A DNA stretch of 64,000 nucleotides, from contig NZ_CP163421.1 of the NCBI RefSeq assembly GCF_041429775.1, positions 1,761,001 to 1,825,000 of the forward strand. Direction: 5' to 3'. The translations under genes were made by a program, and so were the position numbers. Source of the DNA: Glycocaulis abyssi (GTDB taxonomy: Bacteria; Pseudomonadota; Alphaproteobacteria; Caulobacterales; Maricaulaceae). Within the stretch, counting starts at the first letter, position 1; each line of letters starts with the position of its first letter. The notes under the pieces are model-generated. The model ran no database searches. It saw nothing but the letters and a program-made list of their open reading frames with translations, and was not told the DNA's origin. Shown piece after piece: positions 8,176 through 17,900 of the stretch.

Positions 8176-9015
8176 CTACGCCACTGCGCGCGCGGCCGCC
8201 GGAGCGATCTGCGTGTCAGGCTGGTTGCGCACATAGAGCCCGCGCTGACCGGGAACCGGTTTCAGGCTGTCGGTCAGCCCGACAACCGTTTCAGCTGCGC
8301 CCAGCACGAGATAGCCATCGGGCGGCAGCAGGGCGGCAAGGCGGTTGAGAATCTTCGCCTTCGCCTCGACATCGAAATAGATCAGCACATTGCGGCAGAA
8401 GATGATGTCCTGCGCGCCATAGCGGGAAAAGTCGTCCAGCAGATTGCCCGGTTCAAACCGGATCATCTCGCGCAGTTCCGGTTTTACCCGCCAGCTATCC
8501 CCGCTCTGTTCGAAATGCTGGACCAGGCGCTGGATGGGCAGGCCGCGCTGCACCTCGAACTGGCTGTAAAGTCCGGCCTTGGCCTTTTCCAGAACGTGGG
8601 CGCACATGTCTGTGGCGAGGATTGAGGCGCCAAGCCCGCTCGTCTCACGGATCAGCATGGCCAGCGAGTAAGGCTCCTGCCCCGTGGAGGCGGCGGCGCA
8701 CCAGATCTTCAACGCACGTCCGCCGCGCGCCTGACGCAGGGCCGGCGCCATCACCTCGCTGAACAGCTCGAACGGCGTCTTGTCGCGGAAAAAGAAGGTT
8801 TCGTGCGTGGCCAGCGCTTCGGAGGCTGCGGCGCACAGGCGCTGATCGCCGCGCATCATCGCATCAACAACCGCTTCAGGGCCGGACAGGCCCTCGGCGC
8901 GCGCCAGCGGGGCCAGGCGGCTCTCGATCAGATAGCCCTTCTCCGGGCCCAGAACGAGACCGGAGCGCTTCTTCACCTCGGCGGCGAGGAATTTGTATTT
9001 GGGTTCGCTCAGCAT
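8176..9015 (-). CDS. cheR: CheR, chemoreceptor glutamate methyltransferase
   Basis: CheR transfers methyl groups from S-adenosylmethionine to glutamates of chemoreceptors and so sets adaptation. The 279-residue protein has the N-terminal all-helical domain (KFLAAEVKKRSGLVLGPEKGYLIESRLAPLAR) and a Rossmann methyltransferase core with WCAAASTGQEPYSLAM (SAM binding), ILATDMCAHVLEKAKAGLYSQFEVQRGLP and DIIFCRNVLIYFD. Its ATG overlaps the cheB stop codon by one base (TAATG), so it is translated last in the che operon. No chemoreceptor gene is present in the window. Confidence 0.96.
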   Translation of the reverse strand: MLSEPKYKFLAAEVKKRSGLVLGPEKGYLIESRLAPLARAEGLSGPEAVVDAMMRGDQRLCAAASEALATHETFFFRDKTPFELFSEVMAPALRQARGGRALKIWCAAASTGQEPYSLAMLIRETSGLGASILATDMCAHVLEKAKAGLYSQFEVQRGLPIQRLVQHFEQSGDSWRVKPELREMIRFEPGNLLDDFSRYGAQDIIFCRNVLIYFDVEAKAKILNRLAALLPPDGYLVLGAAETVVGLTDSLKPVPGQRGLYVRNQPDTQIAPAAARAVA

Positions 9016-10151
9016 TATCGCGCTCCTGTCAGCCGGCGGGCGAGTTCCGGTCCGATCTGGTTGAGTGGCAGCACAAGATCTGCAAGGCCCGCTTCGGCGA
9101 CGGCGCCGGGCATGCCCCAGACCACGCTGGATGCCTGGTCCTGCACGATCACGCCGCCACCGGCCTTGCGCACATGGCCCGCGCCGCCGCGGCCATCAGA
9201 GCCCATACCGGTAAGGACAAGCGCCAGCAAATTCTTGCCCGCTGCGCGCGCGCAGCTTTCAAACAGCGGATCGACAGACGGACGGCAGAAATTGATCGGC
9301 GGGTTCTGGTCCAGCCTGGCGCGGAACTGGCCCGGCGTGCCTTCCACCGTCAGGTGGAAATCGCCCGGCGCCACATAGACATGGCCGGCTTTGAGGGTTT
9401 CACCATCGCTGGCTTCACGCGCGGGCAGTCCCTCACGCGACAGATGCTCGGCCAGAATGGCGGTGAACACTTTGGGCATGTGCTGGGCGATCACCACCGG
9501 CATGCGGATCGAGGCCGGAAGATTGTTTATCACCTGACGCAGGGCCTGCGGCCCGCCCGTGGACGAGCCGATGGCCAGAAGATCGATGCGCGATGGCAGC
9601 TCGCGCCCCGAAGGCGCCGGAACGGCACCGCTCTCGACCGGCATTGCCGCAGCTGAGGTCCGGACAGTGCCAACAGGGCGATGGGGCGCATAACGCGGGG
9701 CCAGCACGGCCAGCTTGTCGAGCAGTTCAACGCGGTAGCTCTCCGCCCCGCCCATGCGGCTGGTATCGGGCTTGGGCGCAAAGTCGGCCGCGCCAAGGGA
9801 AAGCGCCTGCAGCGTAACCTGCGCACCCTTTTGCGTCAGGGTGGAGGCCATGATGACGCGCGCTTTTGGCGCCGCTTTGAGAATTTGCGGCAGGGCGGTC
9901 AGCCCGTCCATGCGCGGCATTTCAATGTCGAGGACAACCAGATCAGGCTGCAGCTCGCCAGCGCGCTTTACCCCCTGCTCGCCATCCGAACAGGTGGCCG
10001 CCAGCGCCAGACGCGGATCAGCCTCGATCCAGCGCGCCACCAGCCCGCGCACCACGGCGGAATCGTCCACGACCAGTACACGCGGCAGGGTTCCGGGGGT
10101 GGCTCCGGGTGGAAGATTGGCGGCGGCGTTCATTGCGACGGCCAAGCTCAC
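9015..10151 (-). CDS. cheB: CheB, chemoreceptor methylesterase/deamidase
   Basis: CheB removes methyl groups from chemoreceptors when phosphorylated by CheA. The receiver domain contains VVDDS and the phosphoacceptor aspartate at about residue 75 (LVVLDIEMPRMDG). After a linker of about 40 residues the esterase domain has its catalytic serine in AIGSSTGGPQALRQ, histidine in VIAQHMPKVFT and aspartate in VLTGMGSDGRGG. The annotated start is a GTG overlapping the cheY stop (GTGTGA); an ATG six codons downstream (10133) is an alternative. It lies between cheY and cheR and overlaps both. Confidence 0.96.
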   Translation of the reverse strand: MSLAVAMNAAANLPPGATPGTLPRVLVVDDSAVVRGLVARWIEADPRLALAATCSDGEQGVKRAGELQPDLVVLDIEMPRMDGLTALPQILKAAPKARVIMASTLTQKGAQVTLQALSLGAADFAPKPDTSRMGGAESYRVELLDKLAVLAPRYAPHRPVGTVRTSAAAMPVESGAVPAPSGRELPSRIDLLAIGSSTGGPQALRQVINNLPASIRMPVVIAQHMPKVFTAILAEHLSREGLPAREASDGETLKAGHVYVAPGDFHLTVEGTPGQFRARLDQNPPINFCRPSVDPLFESCARAAGKNLLALVLTGMGSDGRGGAGHVRKAGGGVIVQDQASSVVWGMPGAVAEAGLADLVLPLNQIGPELARRLTGAR

Positions 10152-10513
10152 ACCAGCCCGGCTTCGGCGAATTTGGAGCCGATAATGTCGCCGTCGAACG
10201 GCTTCATCACGTATTCGTCGGCCCCGGCACGCAAAGCCTGGGTGATATGGGACATGTCATTTTCGGTGGTGCAGAACACCACGACGGGGCGCTTGCCATT
10301 CTGCTCGGCGCGCAGCGTGACGAGGAAATCAATGCCGTTCATCACCGGCATGTTCCAGTCCAGCAGGATCGCGTCGGGCATGGATTTGCGGCACTGGTCC
10401 AGCGCCATCTTCCCGTCCTGGGCCTCTTCGCAGGCAAAGCCGAGATCTTCCACGATTTTACGGGCCACCTTGCGGATCACCCGGCTATCATCGACTACCA
10501 GACAGGTTTTCAT
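10148..10513 (-). CDS. cheY: CheY-type single-domain response regulator
   Basis: A 121-residue stand-alone receiver that should carry the CheA signal to the flagellar motor. It shows the acidic pair VVDDS (8-9), phosphoacceptor Asp52 (AILLDWNMPVMNG), the conserved threonine/serine region VVVFCTTEND and the lysine in EYVMKPFDGD. It lies between cheW and cheB in the che operon and overlaps cheB by four bases. Genomes of this group carry several CheY paralogs, and some act as phosphate sinks; sequence alone does not say which role this one has. Confidence 0.92.
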   Translation of the reverse strand: MKTCLVVDDSRVIRKVARKIVEDLGFACEEAQDGKMALDQCRKSMPDAILLDWNMPVMNGIDFLVTLRAEQNGKRPVVVFCTTENDMSHITQALRAGADEYVMKPFDGDIIGSKFAEAGLV

Positions 10514-10535
10514 TGCCCTATTTGCCTTTCGCGCG

Positions 10536-10991
10536 TCAGGCCGCCATCGCCATGTCGGCGGCGATCAGCCTGTCCATATCCAGTATGGCCAGCAATTCGG
10601 TTTCCAGACGGTGAACGCCGGACAGCAAGGCCCGCCAGCGCGGGTCGAGATGAGCGGGTACCGGCTCGAACGTGTCCTGGCCAAGACGCAGCACCTCGCC
10701 GACCTCATCGACGAGCACGCCGAACAGTTCCGCGCCCCGCTCCAGCCCCAGTGACATGCACGGCGCGTCGGCCTCGCGCGCGGGCAGGCCAAGGCGGATG
10801 CGCGCATCAATCACCGTCACGATGCGGCCGCGCAGATTGAGCAGGCCGGCGATTTCCGGACGCGCGAGCGGTACCGGGGTGATGGCCTGCGGCGCGAACA
10901 CTTCGCGGATTTCGCTGACCGGCGCGCCGCACAGCTGGCCTGCGATGCGCACCGTCACAAATTCACGGCTGGTCTGATAATCGAGTGCCAT
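10536..10991 (-). CDS. cheW: CheW, chemoreceptor-CheA coupling protein
   Basis: The 151-residue protein is a single CheW domain (SH3-like double barrel) that links receptors to CheA. Recognisable segments are REFVTVRIAGQLCGAPVSEIREVF, ARPEIAGLLNLRGRIVTVIDARIRLGLP and ELFGVLVDEVGEVLRL. It follows cheA by 11 bases and precedes cheY by 22 bases on the same strand. The length is normal for the family. Confidence 0.95.
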   Translation of the reverse strand: MALDYQTSREFVTVRIAGQLCGAPVSEIREVFAPQAITPVPLARPEIAGLLNLRGRIVTVIDARIRLGLPAREADAPCMSLGLERGAELFGVLVDEVGEVLRLGQDTFEPVPAHLDPRWRALLSGVHRLETELLAILDMDRLIAADMAMAA

Positions 10992-11002
10992 GATCGTCTC
11001 TC

Positions 11003-13702
11003 CTAAGCCGCGCGTGTTTCGCCGGAGCGTGCCGCCCGGTCGAGCGCGGCGATCAGCCCGCCCCTGTCAGCCGGGCGCATCACCGCCACCATGCCTTCGC
11101 CATGCCCACCGCTCGCGCGGTCGCTGACCCCAAGGCGCGGCACATCGGCCCAGTGGCCTTCGCTGGCCAGCGTGTCGAGCGCCGCCGGATCACCCACCAG
11201 CGCGGCGTATTGCGCGCCCATCTGGGCAGCGTCGCGTGCCTCATGCAGGCCGCCCACGACCGTCACGTCATAACCGGCAGCGGCCAGCAGGGGCGCCATC
11301 ATGCGCCGGGCAAAGGCATCAGGTTCGACCAGCAGGATCGGGTGGCGGCCCGAACGCGCGGGGCGCTGCGGCGAACCAGACCAGGCCCGCTCCATGTGCC
11401 AGGCAATGTCGAGCACTTCGGTCGCGCGGCCCTTGATAATGGCCGAGCCGATAACGCCGGGGCGTTCAGAGCCCATTTGCAGGTCGAGCGTTTCTTCCAC
11501 CACGTCGAGAATTTCATCGACCGCGACACCGGCCGAGCGGTCCTCCTCGGAGAAGACCAGCACGGCCTGGCGGCCTTCGCGCTTGAACTCGTCCACACCC
11601 GAAGCGTGGGCCAGCGGCAGCAGGCGGCCCCGGTACTGCACCACGTGACGCGCATCGACGATCTCGATGGTGGAGCCGTCAAACTCTTCAAGCCGGGTAA
11701 TAAGACTGACCGGCACGGCCTTCACATCGTCCTCGCCTGCGCGCACCAGAAGCAGGCGCTGGCGCGAGGGATCGATGCTGCTGGCGGCGGCGTCCTCGGA
11801 AACCTGCGTCTCCTCGGTGGAGTGCGCCAGCTGCTGGGAGAGGCCATTGGGATCGAGAATGATGATGACCGAGCCATCACCAAGCAATGTCGCGCCGGAA
11901 TAGACCTGTATGCCGCGCAGCTGGGCCGAGAGCGGCTTGACCACGATCTCCTCGGTATCGAGCACATCGTCGACGACCACGCCGAGCTTGCGTCCCGCCG
12001 CCTCAATGACCACGACATAGCCGTGGCTGGCATCACTGGACGTTTCTTCGGGCAGGCCCAGAACATTATTCAGGCTGACTACCGGCAGGAGCCGGTTGCG
12101 CAGGCGGATCATGCGCGCGCCATTCATCGACTCTATGGAGTGGGCCGAACCCTCACCGGCGCGCACCAGCTCACGCACGGCCAGTTGCGGCAGGGCGAAG
12201 CGCGCATCGCCTGCCTTCACGATCAGCGCCGAAACGATGGCGAGGGTCAGCGGAATCTTGATGGCAAAGCTGGTGCCCTTGCCGACCTCGGAGGTGAGAT
12301 CGATGGAGCCGCCAATCTGTTCGATATTGGTGCGCACCACATCCATGCCGACGCCGCGGCCAGACAGGTTCGTCACCTTGGCGGCGGTGGAGAAACCGGC
12401 AGCGAAGATGAAGCGCTGGATCTGCTGCTCGCTCATGGAGCTGAGCTCTTCAGGCGTGGCCAGACCCTTTTCGAGCGCCTTGGCGCGGATTTTCTCCGGG
12501 TCGAGACCGGCCCCGTCATCGGTGATCCTGATGATGATCGCGCCGCCTTCATGGTAGGCGGACAGGCGGATCGTACCCTGCTCAGGCTTGCCCGCTGCGG
12601 CGCGGACATCAGGCATTTCAACGCCGTGATCGGCGGAGTTGCGCACCATATGGGTGAGCGGATCCTTGATGAGCTCAAGCACCTGGCGGTCGAGCTCGGT
12701 CTCCTCGCCCTCCATGATGAGGCGGATCTTCTTGCCCAGATCCTGCTGGGTGTCGCGTACGATACGCGGCAGCTTGCGCCAGGCATCGCCGACGGGCTGC
12801 ATGCGCGTCTTCATCACCCCGTCCTGCAGCTCGCCGGTCACCGATGACAGGCGTTGCAGCGGGCCTTTCAGGGCGGAATCTTCGGTTTCGCGGACGATCT
12901 GGTGCAGCTGGTTACGGGCCAGCACCAGCTCGGACACCGTTGTCATCAGGGTTTCGAGCACATCCACATTGACCCGGATGGTCGATTGCGCGCGCACGCC
13001 CTCAGACTTCGGCGCATCAGCCTCCGTTGCAGCTGGCGCCTTGGCCGATGCGGCAGGCGCAGAGGCAAGAGGCGCGGCGGCAACCGGCTCGGCCTCGTCC
13101 TCGATATCAGCCTCCTCGTCGTCAGCCGTAGCATTGGCCAGCTCTGGCCCTTCGGCGGACATGAAGGCGGCCTCAAGATCAGCCAGCGACACCTCGCCCG
13201 GACGCAAGGGACGGCCCAGATCAGCGTCGAACGCCTCGCCGCCTTCGTCAGAAGCTTCGATAACGGGTTCCGGCTCAGGCTCGGGTTCAGGTTCGGGTTC
13301 CGGTGCCGGAGCGGGCGCTGCGCTCTCGCCCATCGCCAGCGCTTCCAGCTCGGCGATCAGCTCTGAATCGTCGCCTTGCGGCTCGCTGCCCGTCTCTTCC
13401 AGACCACCCAGCACCAGCTTGATCCGGTCGAGCGATTGCAGGACCAGCGTCACGGCGGCGCTATCGGCAACCAGCGTACCATCGCGGAACTTGCCCAGCA
13501 GGGTCTCACCGGCATGGGCAATCGCCTCAAGGCGCGACAGGCCGAGAAATCCGCACGTGCCCTTGATGGTGTGAAGAAGGCGGAAAATATTGTCGAGCGT
13601 GGCCCGGTCGGTCGGGTCGGATTCGAACTTCACCAGTTCGACGTCAATCGTATCAAGGCTTTCTGCCGTTTCGGCCAGAAATTCGCCAATCAGCTCATCC
13701 AT
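11003..13702 (-). CDS. cheA: CheA histidine kinase with two CheW-like domains and a degenerate receiver
   Basis: CheA phosphorylates CheY and CheB in response to receptors. The ATG at 13702 gives an 899-residue protein starting MDELIGEFLAETAESLDTID; the frame extends 19 codons upstream without a better start. Domains in order: Hpt with His44 (LLHTIKGTCGF); a long acidic, proline/glutamate-rich linker; dimerisation helices; HATPase with N-box HMVRNSADHGVE, DDGAGLDPEKI and GRGVGMDVVR; a first CheW-like P5 domain (IVSALIVKAGDARFALP); a second CheW-like domain (RLLLVRAGEDDVKAVPVS to MERAW); and a C-terminal receiver-like domain (ILLVEPDAFARRMMAPLLAAAGY). The receiver has E-P-D instead of a D-D pocket and MRPAD where the conserved lysine should be, so it may not be phosphorylated. 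A P2 domain is not evident. First gene of the che operon. Confidence 0.95.
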   Translation of the reverse strand: MDELIGEFLAETAESLDTIDVELVKFESDPTDRATLDNIFRLLHTIKGTCGFLGLSRLEAIAHAGETLLGKFRDGTLVADSAAVTLVLQSLDRIKLVLGGLEETGSEPQGDDSELIAELEALAMGESAAPAPAPEPEPEPEPEPEPVIEASDEGGEAFDADLGRPLRPGEVSLADLEAAFMSAEGPELANATADDEEADIEDEAEPVAAAPLASAPAASAKAPAATEADAPKSEGVRAQSTIRVNVDVLETLMTTVSELVLARNQLHQIVRETEDSALKGPLQRLSSVTGELQDGVMKTRMQPVGDAWRKLPRIVRDTQQDLGKKIRLIMEGEETELDRQVLELIKDPLTHMVRNSADHGVEMPDVRAAAGKPEQGTIRLSAYHEGGAIIIRITDDGAGLDPEKIRAKALEKGLATPEELSSMSEQQIQRFIFAAGFSTAAKVTNLSGRGVGMDVVRTNIEQIGGSIDLTSEVGKGTSFAIKIPLTLAIVSALIVKAGDARFALPQLAVRELVRAGEGSAHSIESMNGARMIRLRNRLLPVVSLNNVLGLPEETSSDASHGYVVVIEAAGRKLGVVVDDVLDTEEIVVKPLSAQLRGIQVYSGATLLGDGSVIIILDPNGLSQQLAHSTEETQVSEDAAASSIDPSRQRLLLVRAGEDDVKAVPVSLITRLEEFDGSTIEIVDARHVVQYRGRLLPLAHASGVDEFKREGRQAVLVFSEEDRSAGVAVDEILDVVEETLDLQMGSERPGVIGSAIIKGRATEVLDIAWHMERAWSGSPQRPARSGRHPILLVEPDAFARRMMAPLLAAAGYDVTVVGGLHEARDAAQMGAQYAALVGDPAALDTLASEGHWADVPRLGVSDRASGGHGEGMVAVMRPADRGGLIAALDRAARSGETRAA

Positions 13703-13855
13703 GGTGAACCCGTCCCCTGATTGCCCGCTGGACGCAGGCGCGGTGCGCAAGGCACGCAAGTGTGATCGGGGACAAAAATCACATGGACAGGGTTAACGTA
13801 TCGTTTGGCTGGCAGACCGTTCGTCAAGGGCCGCCCTGGCAGGGAGGAAATGCGC

Positions 13856-14842
13856 TCAATCGTCACCGCCGGCGCGCCAGTCGCTAGGCGTAGCGCCGAA
13901 GCTTGCCTTGAAGGCCCGCGAAAAATAGCCCAGCTCGGTAAAGCCCCATGCGCTGGCGATATCGGTGACAGACTGGCTGGCGTAGCGCGGGTCACGCAAA
14001 TCGCGCGCGCAGCGCATCAGTCTCTGGTTCCTGATCCATCCCGTCAGGGTGGTGCCATCGCTCTGGAACAGGCGTTGCAGCTTGCGCGGCGTGATGTTGA
14101 ACCTTGCCGCCAGCGCCTCCCCATCGGCGCGTACCGGATCAGCAAGCCGGGTGGCAAGATCGGCCTTTATCCGGCCCAGCAAGAGCCGGTCGCGCTCCAC
14201 GCGGCTGGCGGCCAGAGGTTCCAGCCCGGCATCGATGCTGGCCGCCGTCATGCCGAGAAAATGGGTATAGAGCCGGTTTTCGTGCGGAGCGGGGCCGGCT
14301 TCGGCCAGCAGGGCGGTCAAGAGCGCGGCAATTGCCGGCCCGGCTGGCGGCGCGATCTCACCGCCATGGGCCAGTACATGGCGCGGCGTGAGCGCTTCGA
14401 AATCCTCCGCCGGGACCATGGCGCTGACAAAGGTGAAGGTCTCGTCGAAATCAAGCGTGTAGGGCGTATCGCCCGACACATAGGTGACCCGTCCGCGATC
14501 CACGCCCATCCGCGTGCCATTGGCCACCAGCCAGCCATGGGCGCTTGTCATGGTGGATACGAAACACACGCCTCGCGCCTCGGCGCTGATGAGGTCTGCA
14601 TCGCGGATGAGGCGCTGGGGTGATCCCGATACCTCGATCAGCATGACCGGGCCGAACGGCCGTACACGCATGCTGGCATGGAAGGGTTTTGCCTCGGCCT
14701 CCACCCGCATGGGCAGGGCCATGTCGGCGACATGGCGGCGCCAGGCCTCCAGCGCTGCAGGCCCGTCCAGACCCTTTGTCGACCAGAACCAGCCGCCGGG
14801 CAGATTGTCGTTTGCGTCAAGCAGGTTTGTCGCTTCCAGCAC
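13856..14842 (-). CDS. AraC-family transcriptional regulator
   Basis: The 328-residue protein ends in a typical AraC double helix-turn-helix (ALAARFNITPRKLQRLFQ followed by TDIASAWGFTELGYFSRAFKASFGATPSDWR). The N-terminal two thirds resembles the AraC-binding-like sensor domain of this family and has no obvious ligand motif. It is transcribed away from the large trimeric autotransporter at 14996, with about 150 bases between the starts, so it is a natural candidate for that gene's activator. The target and inducer are inferred from position only. Confidence 0.88.
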   Translation of the reverse strand: MLEATNLLDANDNLPGGWFWSTKGLDGPAALEAWRRHVADMALPMRVEAEAKPFHASMRVRPFGPVMLIEVSGSPQRLIRDADLISAEARGVCFVSTMTSAHGWLVANGTRMGVDRGRVTYVSGDTPYTLDFDETFTFVSAMVPAEDFEALTPRHVLAHGGEIAPPAGPAIAALLTALLAEAGPAPHENRLYTHFLGMTAASIDAGLEPLAASRVERDRLLLGRIKADLATRLADPVRADGEALAARFNITPRKLQRLFQSDGTTLTGWIRNQRLMRCARDLRDPRYASQSVTDIASAWGFTELGYFSRAFKASFGATPSDWRAGGDD

Positions 14843-14890
14843 AGCAGCAAGGCTCGTGAACCGCTAGCCTCAAGGGACTGATTATAGAGC

Positions 14891-14938
14891 GCAAAGGTGG
14901 GGCGTCACCTTTTGCGGGCAGACGCGCTTTGCGCGTGT
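14891..14938. promoter_or_regulatory. two hairpins in the araC/adhesin divergent region
   Basis: GCAAAGGTG (14891-14899) pairs with CACCTTTTGC (14906-14915), and directly after it GACGCGC (14921-14927) pairs with GCGCGTGTC (14931-14939). They lie 57-105 bases before the adhesin ATG. The first could be an operator for the neighbouring AraC-type regulator; both could form a 5' untranslated structure in the adhesin mRNA. I compared them by eye with c-di-GMP, TPP and cobalamin riboswitch cores and found no match. Confidence 0.35.
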
Positions 14939-14995
14939 CCCAGGTGGGGGGATCACCGGGCCAGTCCGCCGCGCCTCAAGCGGGAGCAAGAAACC

Positions 14996-17900
14996 ATGCC
15001 GGATATCATCAAGCCGCGCGCCAACGGTGCGCTGCGCATCAAATGGGCCATCCTGACCACTACAGCCCTTCTGCCGCTGGCGCTGGCGGCAGAGGCGGCC
15101 GGGCAGACAGCACAAGAGTGTACTGACGGCACAACCGGGCCGGGCCAGCAGGACGGCACCGGGAATGCTGCCTGCGAGACCAGCGCCAGCGCCTATGGCC
15201 AGTTCAATCTGGCAAGCGGCACCTTCAGTAGCGCCTTTGGCTATTCAAACATCGCCAGCGGCAGTTCCAGCAGCGCATTCGGCATGTTTAATGTCGCCAG
15301 CGGTCCGACGAGCAGCGCCGTAGGCAGAAATAACCTTGCCAGCGGCGATGCAAGCAGCGCATTCGGACGTTTGAACTCTGCCACGAGCGAATTCAGTAGT
15401 GCTTTTGGCTACACCAATTCGGCAAGTACGTCGCGCAGCAGCGCGTTTGGATTTGGCAACAGCGCCAGTGGTCCGCGCGGCAGCGCATTTGGCCACGTGA
15501 ATTTGGCCACCGGCGCTGACAGCAGCGCTTTTGGCACCCGTAACACCGCCTCGGGTGAATTCAGCGCCGCCTTCGGGGTCCTGAATTCGGCGGATGGGCT
15601 TTTCAACAGCGCCTTTGGCGTCCAGAATGAGGCGTCCAATGACGAATCCTCGGCGTTCGGCTTCAGAAACATAGCCGATGCTTGGAGCGCCAGCGCCTTT
15701 GGATACAGAAACACCGCTGAAGGGGACAATAGCAGCGCCTTCGGTTTCCGTAGCACAACCGGCGTTGACGCCGTCGGCGCTCTGGCCGTCGGCGGCTGGT
15801 ATGACCGCGACGGGGACGGGCTCATTGAGCCGGACGACGAGCTGACCTCCGCCCGTGGCCGCTATTCCGCCGCCGTTGGCACGGGCGTGATTGCGGAAGG
15901 CGAGGCTTCGTCCGCCTTCGGGGTAGGCACGACCGCAGGAGGCGATTTCGCCAGTGCCTTTGGATTCCTCAATCTGGCGGGCGGCGATAACAGCGTTGCC
16001 TTGGGTTACGAAAACACGACGAGCGCGAATTTCAGCAGCGCGGTCGGCTATACGAACACGGCCAGCGGCGAGGAAAGCCATGCCCTTGGCGGCTTTAATG
16101 AGGCGCAGGGCTTCCAGAGCAGCGCGGTGGGGTATTTCAACATTGCATCCGGCATTCAGGGCAGCGCCTTTGGCGCGTTCAGCCTGGCCAGCGGCGATTA
16201 TAGCAGCGCGTTTGGTTACGGCTCCATTGCCAGCGCGGAAGGGGCAACGGCCATCGGCTTCGAGGCCGTGGCGGACCGGGCCTACACGGTGGCGATCGGC
16301 TCAACTGGCAATGAGCGCAATCTCATCCATGTAGCGGACGGCACCGAGGACACTGACGCGGTCAATCTGCGTCAGCTCAATCTGGCCCTGAGCTCGGCAG
16401 GCGGGTCCGTCCCGCTGGCCCATTTCAACGATCCGGATTTCCCGCGCGCGGCACCGAATGCAGGCGCGGTCGATGCGCTGGCCATTGGCTGGGGTGCTGA
16501 TGCGGGCGGGCTCGCCAACATCGCGGTCGGCACGCTGGCACAGACGGGCAGCGCCTATGGCTCCATTGCCATCGGGTTTTTCTCCAGCGCCACCGACTGG
16601 AACACAATTGCGCTTGGCAATGGATCAGATGCCTCTGGAGACGGTGCCATGGCCCTGGGGAGCTATGCATGGTCGCCGGGGTTCAGCGCCCTGTCGATAG
16701 GCACCTATGCGATGGCGACGGGGCCGGAATCGACAGCGCTCGGCTATCTGTCCGAGGCGACGGCGGACAATGCGGTAGCCATCGGTGCGGGTTCAGTCGC
16801 CAGCCGGGAGGACAGTGTCTCCTTCGGCTCGTCTGGTAATGAACGCCTGCTGGTCCATGTCGCTGATGGCACGGACGATACCGATGCGGTCAATCTGCGC
16901 CAGCTCAATGCAGCCATGGCCGGCGGCGGCGGGGCTGACCTTGCACCCATAGCCGCGGCTCTGGGCGGCGGGGCGAGCTTTGCGGGCGGGGTGTTCGGCG
17001 CGCCAGAATATGTGGTGCTGGGCAACAGCTTCAACAATGTCGGCGGAGCCATTGGTGCGCTGAATACACAGGTCGAAGAGAACACCACAGACATTGCCGA
17101 TCTGAAGTCTTCGGGCGGACGCGGTCCGGGTGGTGGTACGGGCGACCCGGCGCAGGAGGCGCGCATTGCCGCGCTGGAAGCACAACTGGCCGCCCTGCAG
17201 GGCGCGCTGCAGGACGCGATGGGCGAGCTGGCCGCTCTCAGCCAGGGCAATGTCACCGGCGGCACCACGAGCGACAACACCAATCTTGCCACTGGTCCCG
17301 GCTCTGAGGCGACCGGCCACGGGGATACGGCGTATGGTGTGGGCGCATCAGCGACGGGCGATCCTTCAACTGCCGTAGGATTTCAGGCACAGGCGTCCGG
17401 CCAGCACTCCACTGCCATTGGCGGTAATGCCGCAGCCACCGGCAATCTCTCCGTGGCGCTGGGGCAAGCGGCGGTGGCATCGGGCGCTAACAGCATGGCG
17501 CTGGGTCAGGGCGCTTCGGCGGCGTTCGACAATTCCATCGCCATCGGTCAGGGCGTGGCCACGACGCGGGACGGGCAAGTGGCCATCGGGTCGGCGTCCA
17601 ACACCTACACGCTGGCCGGGATCAATTCCGCTGCCAGCCGTGCCGCCCAAAGCGGGACGGCCTACATGGTCACCTCCGATGCGGCGGGCAATCTGGCCAC
17701 GATGGATATCCAGCCCTGGTTCGGGCGCATTGAGGAGCTGGAGGAAGGCGCGGCACGCACCGATGACCGCTTCCGTACGCAGGCTGATGGTATCGCCGTG
17801 GCGCTGGCGCTTGGCGGCGCGCAGGTGATCCAGCCGGGTCAGACCTTCGCAGTCTCGGCCAATCTTGGACACTTCGACGGCTCCAACGCGGTCGGCTTCG

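Noticed and set aside
14891-14995. Riboswitch (c-di-GMP, TPP, cobalamin) upstream of the adhesin
   Set aside because: The hairpins do not contain the conserved core sequences of these classes as I know them.
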